A DNA stretch of 19,415 bases from an uncultured Ruminococcus sp. (GTDB taxonomy: Bacteria; Bacillota; Clostridia; Oscillospirales; Ruminococcaceae): NCBI GenBank assembly GCA_947174965.1, contig CAMWKY010000007.1, forward strand, positions 1-19,415, given 5' to 3'. A program made the position numbers and the translations under genes. The number at the start of each line of letters is the position of its first letter. The first letter of the stretch is position 1. Positions 16,457 through 19,415 of this stretch are shown in pieces. Under the pieces are notes generated by a model, which was given only the letters and a program-made list of their open reading frames with translations, did not search any database and was not told the origin of the DNA.

Positions 16457-17577
16457 TCTGTCACCTCCAGTAAAAATTCGTATAATTTGCGTATAATTTT
16501 TTTCTCATTGAAATTGCTGATAACTCTTTTTTGTGCATTTTTTCCGAATTTTTCACGCAGACTTTTATTTTGAGCAAGTGTATTTATCGCATCTGCAAGT
16601 GCTTTATAGTCGGAGGGCGGAACGGTTATGCCTGTTTTTCCGCTGATACTCACATAAGGCACACCCGACGGCAGATTTGTATTTATTACGGGCTTGCCGT
16701 ATATCATGGCTTCAAGCTGTACTATGCCAAACGCTTCACTTTTTGCGACAGACGGCAGTATAAATATATCGCAGTCAGCATAAGCCTGTTTCAGCTCATT
16801 ATCGGGCAGAAATCCTAAAAAATGCACTTTTTCTGTAAGTCCGTGAGATTTTGCAAAGTCTTTCAGCGATTTTTCAAGTACGCCTGTTCCTGCTATGAAA
16901 AGTTCGCAGTTTTTCACTCTTGTAAACGCTTTCAGCAGAACGTCCACACCTTTATAATATACAAGTCTGCCAGTGAAAAACAGTTTTATAGCTGATTTGT
17001 CCGTCAGCTTATCAGTAAGAAACGGTACACGCTCAATATCAAGATAATTTTCGGGTGCTATACCATACGGCAGTATACGGCATTTTTCACGGTATGGAGC
17101 AAGATATGACGAGCCGTTAATATGCCCCTCTGTAGCCGTGAATATAACGTCCGCACGTTTCAGCAGGTATTGCATGAATGGTTTGTAAATAAGCATCAGT
17201 TTTTTCTGCTTCACTATGTCACTATGCCACGAAACAGCAACTTTTCCTTTATATCCCGACAAAAGCAATGCAACATCAGCAAGCGGAAACGGTACGTTTA
17301 TATGCACTATATCCGCATTTTTCGACATTTTTCTGAATAGTCTGATAAAACTGAATGAAACAGGACAAGAAAAGTATGTTCCTAAACTTCCAGCCCTTGT
17401 GATTTTCACGCCGTCTACAGTTTCAGTGACAGTCGAGCCGAAATCATCACGGCATACAAGCGTCTTTACGGCGCAGTACTGTCTTAACTCCTCTGAATAC
17501 TGCTTCACAAGACTTTCAATTCCGCCGACGTGCGGGAAATATGCCTTGTTTACTTCAAGAACTCTGATTTTGCCCAT
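16453..17577 (-). CDS. Glycosyltransferase family 4 protein
   Basis: GT-B fold retaining glycosyltransferase, 374 residues. N-terminal signature YFPHVGGIESLVKQYSEEL (13-31) binds the acceptor side; the C-terminal half has FTGRLVYYKGVDVLLKAF and the EX7E motif EAFGIVQLE that contacts the nucleotide-sugar donor. No membrane span, so cytoplasmic and peripheral. Donor and acceptor cannot be told from sequence; the neighbouring RMD-like gene makes a GDP-sugar plausible. It overlaps the preceding small gene by 1 nt (TAATG) and the SDR by 4 nt. Confidence 0.92.
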   Translation of the reverse strand: MGKIRVLEVNKAYFPHVGGIESLVKQYSEELRQYCAVKTLVCRDDFGSTVTETVDGVKITRAGSLGTYFSCPVSFSFIRLFRKMSKNADIVHINVPFPLADVALLLSGYKGKVAVSWHSDIVKQKKLMLIYKPFMQYLLKRADVIFTATEGHINGSSYLAPYREKCRILPYGIAPENYLDIERVPFLTDKLTDKSAIKLFFTGRLVYYKGVDVLLKAFTRVKNCELFIAGTGVLEKSLKDFAKSHGLTEKVHFLGFLPDNELKQAYADCDIFILPSVAKSEAFGIVQLEAMIYGKPVINTNLPSGVPYVSISGKTGITVPPSDYKALADAINTLAQNKSLREKFGKNAQKRVISNFNEKKIIRKLYEFLLEVTE

Positions 17578-17792
17578 TATTCAAAGCCGTTTGCCTTGCC
17601 ATAATCAAGTATATACTGCTGTAAGTCGATTCCTGCCGATTCGCTTATCTCCATCATTTCAAGAGTACGCTGTACAAAATCGGGGTCTTGCATGGTGTCA
17701 TTTCTTAAACGCTCCAGAAATTCGGGGAGGTATGTTTCCATTTCAAGTCTGAAAGTATCTTCTGCTGTTAAAAAGTTGTCATAATTTTCCAT
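17577..17792 (-). CDS. Small hypothetical acidic protein (71 aa) between two glycosyltransferases
   Basis: Not recognised. It starts at ATG 17792, with AAGGAG 10 nt upstream inside the end of the previous gene, and gives 71 acidic, helix-rich residues (NFLTAEDTFRLEMETYLPEF at the N-terminus). A longer frame from 17861 would lie inside the glycosyltransferase gene and is rejected. Tight packing (1 nt after one gene, overlapping the next) makes it a real gene. No membrane span. A partner or regulator of one of the glycosyltransferases is possible, but only context suggests this. Confidence 0.75.
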   Translation of the reverse strand: MENYDNFLTAEDTFRLEMETYLPEFLERLRNDTMQDPDFVQRTLEMMEISESAGIDLQQYILDYGKANGFE

Positions 17793-17793
17793 T

Positions 17794-18936
17794 TCAAATA
17801 ATCTCCTTGTAAATATTATATAGTTTTTCTGCGGATTTTTCCCATGAAAACAGTCTTGCACGCTGTAATCCTTTCATGCTCAAATCCTTTCTTAATTTCT
17901 CATCTGAATAGAGTTTGTACAGTCCTTTTGCAATGCTCTTGACAGAATAAGCATCACATATCACAGCGCAATCCCCTGTAACTTCGGGCAGTGATGCGCA
18001 GTCTGAACACAATACAGGTACTCCGCAAGCCATAGCTTCAAGTGGCGGCATACCAAATCCCTCATAAACCGACGGAAAAACAAATGCCAACGCTCCACAC
18101 ATAAGTGCAGTTATATCTTCTGACGGCACATACTCTGTAAAAATCACCTGTTTTGTGAGTTTCAACTCTTTCACACGCCTGAAAATACTGTCATACAGCC
18201 AGCCCTTGCCCCCTGCTAGTACAAGTTTAGGCGGATTTTTCAGCTTTTTTGCAAGTACATAGTAAGCCATTATCAGTCTTTCAAGATTCTTACGTGGCTC
18301 AATTGTACCAAGATACAGGAAATATTCTCCGTTTATACCAAGCGACTTTTTAACCTGCTGTATTTTTTCGGAATCCTCACACGGTCTGAACTTCTTCAAA
18401 TCCACTCCGCACGGTACAACACGGATTTTTTTCTTGTGTTGTGGGAAATACTTTACTATCTCACTTTTTGAAAACTCTGAATCCGTTACTATTATATCCG
18501 CACGCTTCATTGACTGCTTTAGTCCCATATCAAGCATTAACTTTGTACGCAATTTTACAGTTTCGGGAAATGTCTTGTATACCATGTCATGAACTGTTAT
18601 AACTGTTTTTCCGTGTACAAACGGCGGTGCAATGTAGTTGAAAAAGTGCGTTACATCAGCATTATTGCCAAAAAACAAGTTATACGGCAAGGGTATAAAT
18701 GTACTCAATGCACGGTATATGAGTATTGAAAAATGTGCAATATTCGGCTTTATATCTGCAAGAAACGGTGCAAGACGTTCAAGTTTTATGTGGTCATCTT
18801 TTCTTGAAAAAAAGTTGTACATAAATTTATCTTCGGGGTGCAGACGTGCCATAGCGGTTGTTTGTCCTGCCTCACACCAGCCTATACCAGTCATTCTGTC
18901 ACTTATCAATGGCAGTGCATCAAATTGTATATTCAA
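17794..18936 (-). CDS. Glycosyltransferase family 4 protein (mannosyltransferase-like)
   Basis: GT-B glycosyltransferase, 380 residues. N-terminal part includes [11 protein letters not shown] followed by [11 protein letters not shown], then [14 protein letters not shown] and [12 protein letters not shown]-terminal half has [15 protein letters not shown] and the EX7E motif in [16 protein letters not shown]. These resemble WbpZ/MtfB-type enzymes that use GDP-mannose or GDP-rhamnose, agreeing with the RMD-like gene, but donor identity is inference. The start is TTG at 18936, with AAAGGAG 7 nt upstream. A 55-bp piece (18577-18631) recurs exactly at the window end. Confidence 0.92.
   Translation of the reverse strand: MNIQFDALPLISDRMTGIGWCEAGQTTAMARLHPEDKFMYNFFSRKDDHIKLERLAPFLADIKPNIAHFSILIYRALSTFIPLPYNLFFGNNADVTHFFNYIAPPFVHGKTVITVHDMVYKTFPETVKLRTKLMLDMGLKQSMKRADIIVTDSEFSKSEIVKYFPQHKKKIRVVPCGVDLKKFRPCEDSEKIQQVKKSLGINGEYFLYLGTIEPRKNLERLIMAYYVLAKKLKNPPKLVLAGGKGWLYDSIFRRVKELKLTKQVIFTEYVPSEDITALMCGALAFVFPSVYEGFGMPPLEAMACGVPVLCSDCASLPEVTGDCAVICDAYSVKSIAKGLYKLYSDEKLRKDLSMKGLQRARLFSWEKSAEKLYNIYKEII
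18577..18631 (+). repeat. 55-bp exact direct repeat, copy 1 (inside glycosyltransferase gene)
   Basis: Identical over all 55 bases to 19361-19415. Here it encodes, on the minus strand, the [18 protein letters not shown] part of the glycosyltransferase. It fits its surroundings, so this is the native copy. Confidence 0.97.
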
Positions 18937-18940
18937 ATTA

Positions 18941-19351
18941 TCACTCCTTTATATTCAAAAACATTTCAAACAATACTAATCCCAGACAAGCAGAAGATGC
19001 AAGAAATATCAGCAGTCTTGCTATGAAATTTGTGAGAAGTACAGCATCATCAGGGTTATTTTTGTTGTATATCAAAGGACAGAACAAAAATGCTATTGTC
19101 GGAAAAGTATTCTGATATGTGTCGCCGTCTTTTGTGCTGTACTGAATTTGCGCATACGATACGCCCTTGCCTTCACCGAAACGATTAACTACTTTGCCTG
19201 TTGTAAGTCTGCCGTGAATTACTGTACTCATATATTCGCTTAACTTTGTAAAGCAGAATTTTACAAAAAAAGCTGTGAGAATTGAAATGTACGCAAAAAA
19301 TGATACAGGATTTTCAGTAAGTATGGCAATAAAAATACAGACAAAAAACAT
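18941..19351 (-). CDS. Membrane protein with DUF3592-like domain, N-terminus uncertain
   Basis: A hydrophobic N-terminal segment (about 1-33 from the Met at 19351) is followed by STVIHGRLTTGKVVNRFG and VSYAQIQYSTKDGDTYQN, a short beta-rich extracytoplasmic-type region resembling DUF3592 proteins, then a C-terminal span LLIFLASSACLGLVLFEMFL. The function of such domains is unknown. No ribosome site precedes the Met at 19351, and the frame stays open into the suspicious 55-bp terminal repeat, so the true start may be missing or misassembled. The stop lies 4 nt before the next gene's TTG, suggesting the same operon. Confidence 0.6.
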   Translation of the reverse strand: MFFVCIFIAILTENPVSFFAYISILTAFFVKFCFTKLSEYMSTVIHGRLTTGKVVNRFGEGKGVSYAQIQYSTKDGDTYQNTFPTIAFLFCPLIYNKNNPDDAVLLTNFIARLLIFLASSACLGLVLFEMFLNIKE

Positions 19352-19360
19352 ATTTGAACA

Positions 19361-19415
19361 GTATACCATGTCATGAACTGTTATAACTGTTTTTCCGTGT
19401 ACAAACGGCGGTGCA
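19361..19415 (+). repeat. 55-bp exact direct repeat, copy 2 (window end, likely assembly junction)
   Basis: Exact copy of 18577-18631, ending on the last base of the window. A perfect match of this length sitting exactly at a sequence end is what a k-mer graph assembler leaves at an unresolved node. A true 784-bp tandem duplication or a paralogous glycosyltransferase next door is the alternative. Confidence 0.9.

Overview
The window looks like a chromosomal segment from a low-to-mid GC Gram-positive bacterium of the Clostridia (Bacillota), most plausibly a Ruminococcus-like gut or rumen anaerobe. The evidence is the order SRP RNA - dnaX - ybaB - recR, consensus sigma-A promoters (TTGACA, 17 bp, TATAAT-like), strong AGGAGG-type ribosome sites with some GTG/TTG starts, a TagGH-type ABC exporter beside a CDP-glycerol-polymer transferase, and a compact atp operon. 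Genus cannot be fixed from sequence alone. No mobile element, CRISPR array, tRNA or rRNA was seen.

Layout. (1) 1-2895, plus strand: a strong promoter, the small SRP RNA, then dnaX-ybaB-recR and a terminator. (2) 2896-6223, minus strand: a three-gene surface-polymer operon (TagF/TagB-like transferase, ABC-2 permease, ABC ATPase) with its own promoter. (3) 6258-8749, minus: secD-secF with promoter and terminator. (4) 8824-15153, minus: F-type ATP synthase operon atpB-E-F-(H+A)-G-D-C with a structured leader. (5) 15174-19415, minus: a tightly overlapping glycan cluster with an incomplete DUF3592-like membrane protein, glycosyltransferase, 71-residue unknown, second glycosyltransferase, GDP-6-deoxymannose-reductase-like SDR and a coiled-coil protein.

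How the genes work together. Regions 2 and 5 both appear to build cell-surface glycopolymers; region 3 assists protein secretion using ion-motive force; region 4 makes or spends that force. The c-subunit lacks the usual Na+ ligands, so the ATP synthase is probably proton-coupled.

Most notable observations: (a) the delta (atpH) and alpha (atpA) subunits are one continuous 674-residue ORF with almost no linker, which conflicts with the usual one-delta-to-three-alpha stoichiometry; (b) the atp leader contains a terminator hairpin downstream of a good promoter, overlapped by a mutually exclusive upstream hairpin, which resembles a transcription attenuator; (c) SecF has Asn in place of the proton-pathway Asp (E. 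coli D213), while SecD keeps its Asp and SecF its Arg; (d) the SRP RNA has a compensated apical-loop variant; (e) the last 55 bases exactly repeat an internal stretch of a glycosyltransferase gene, which probably marks an assembly break.
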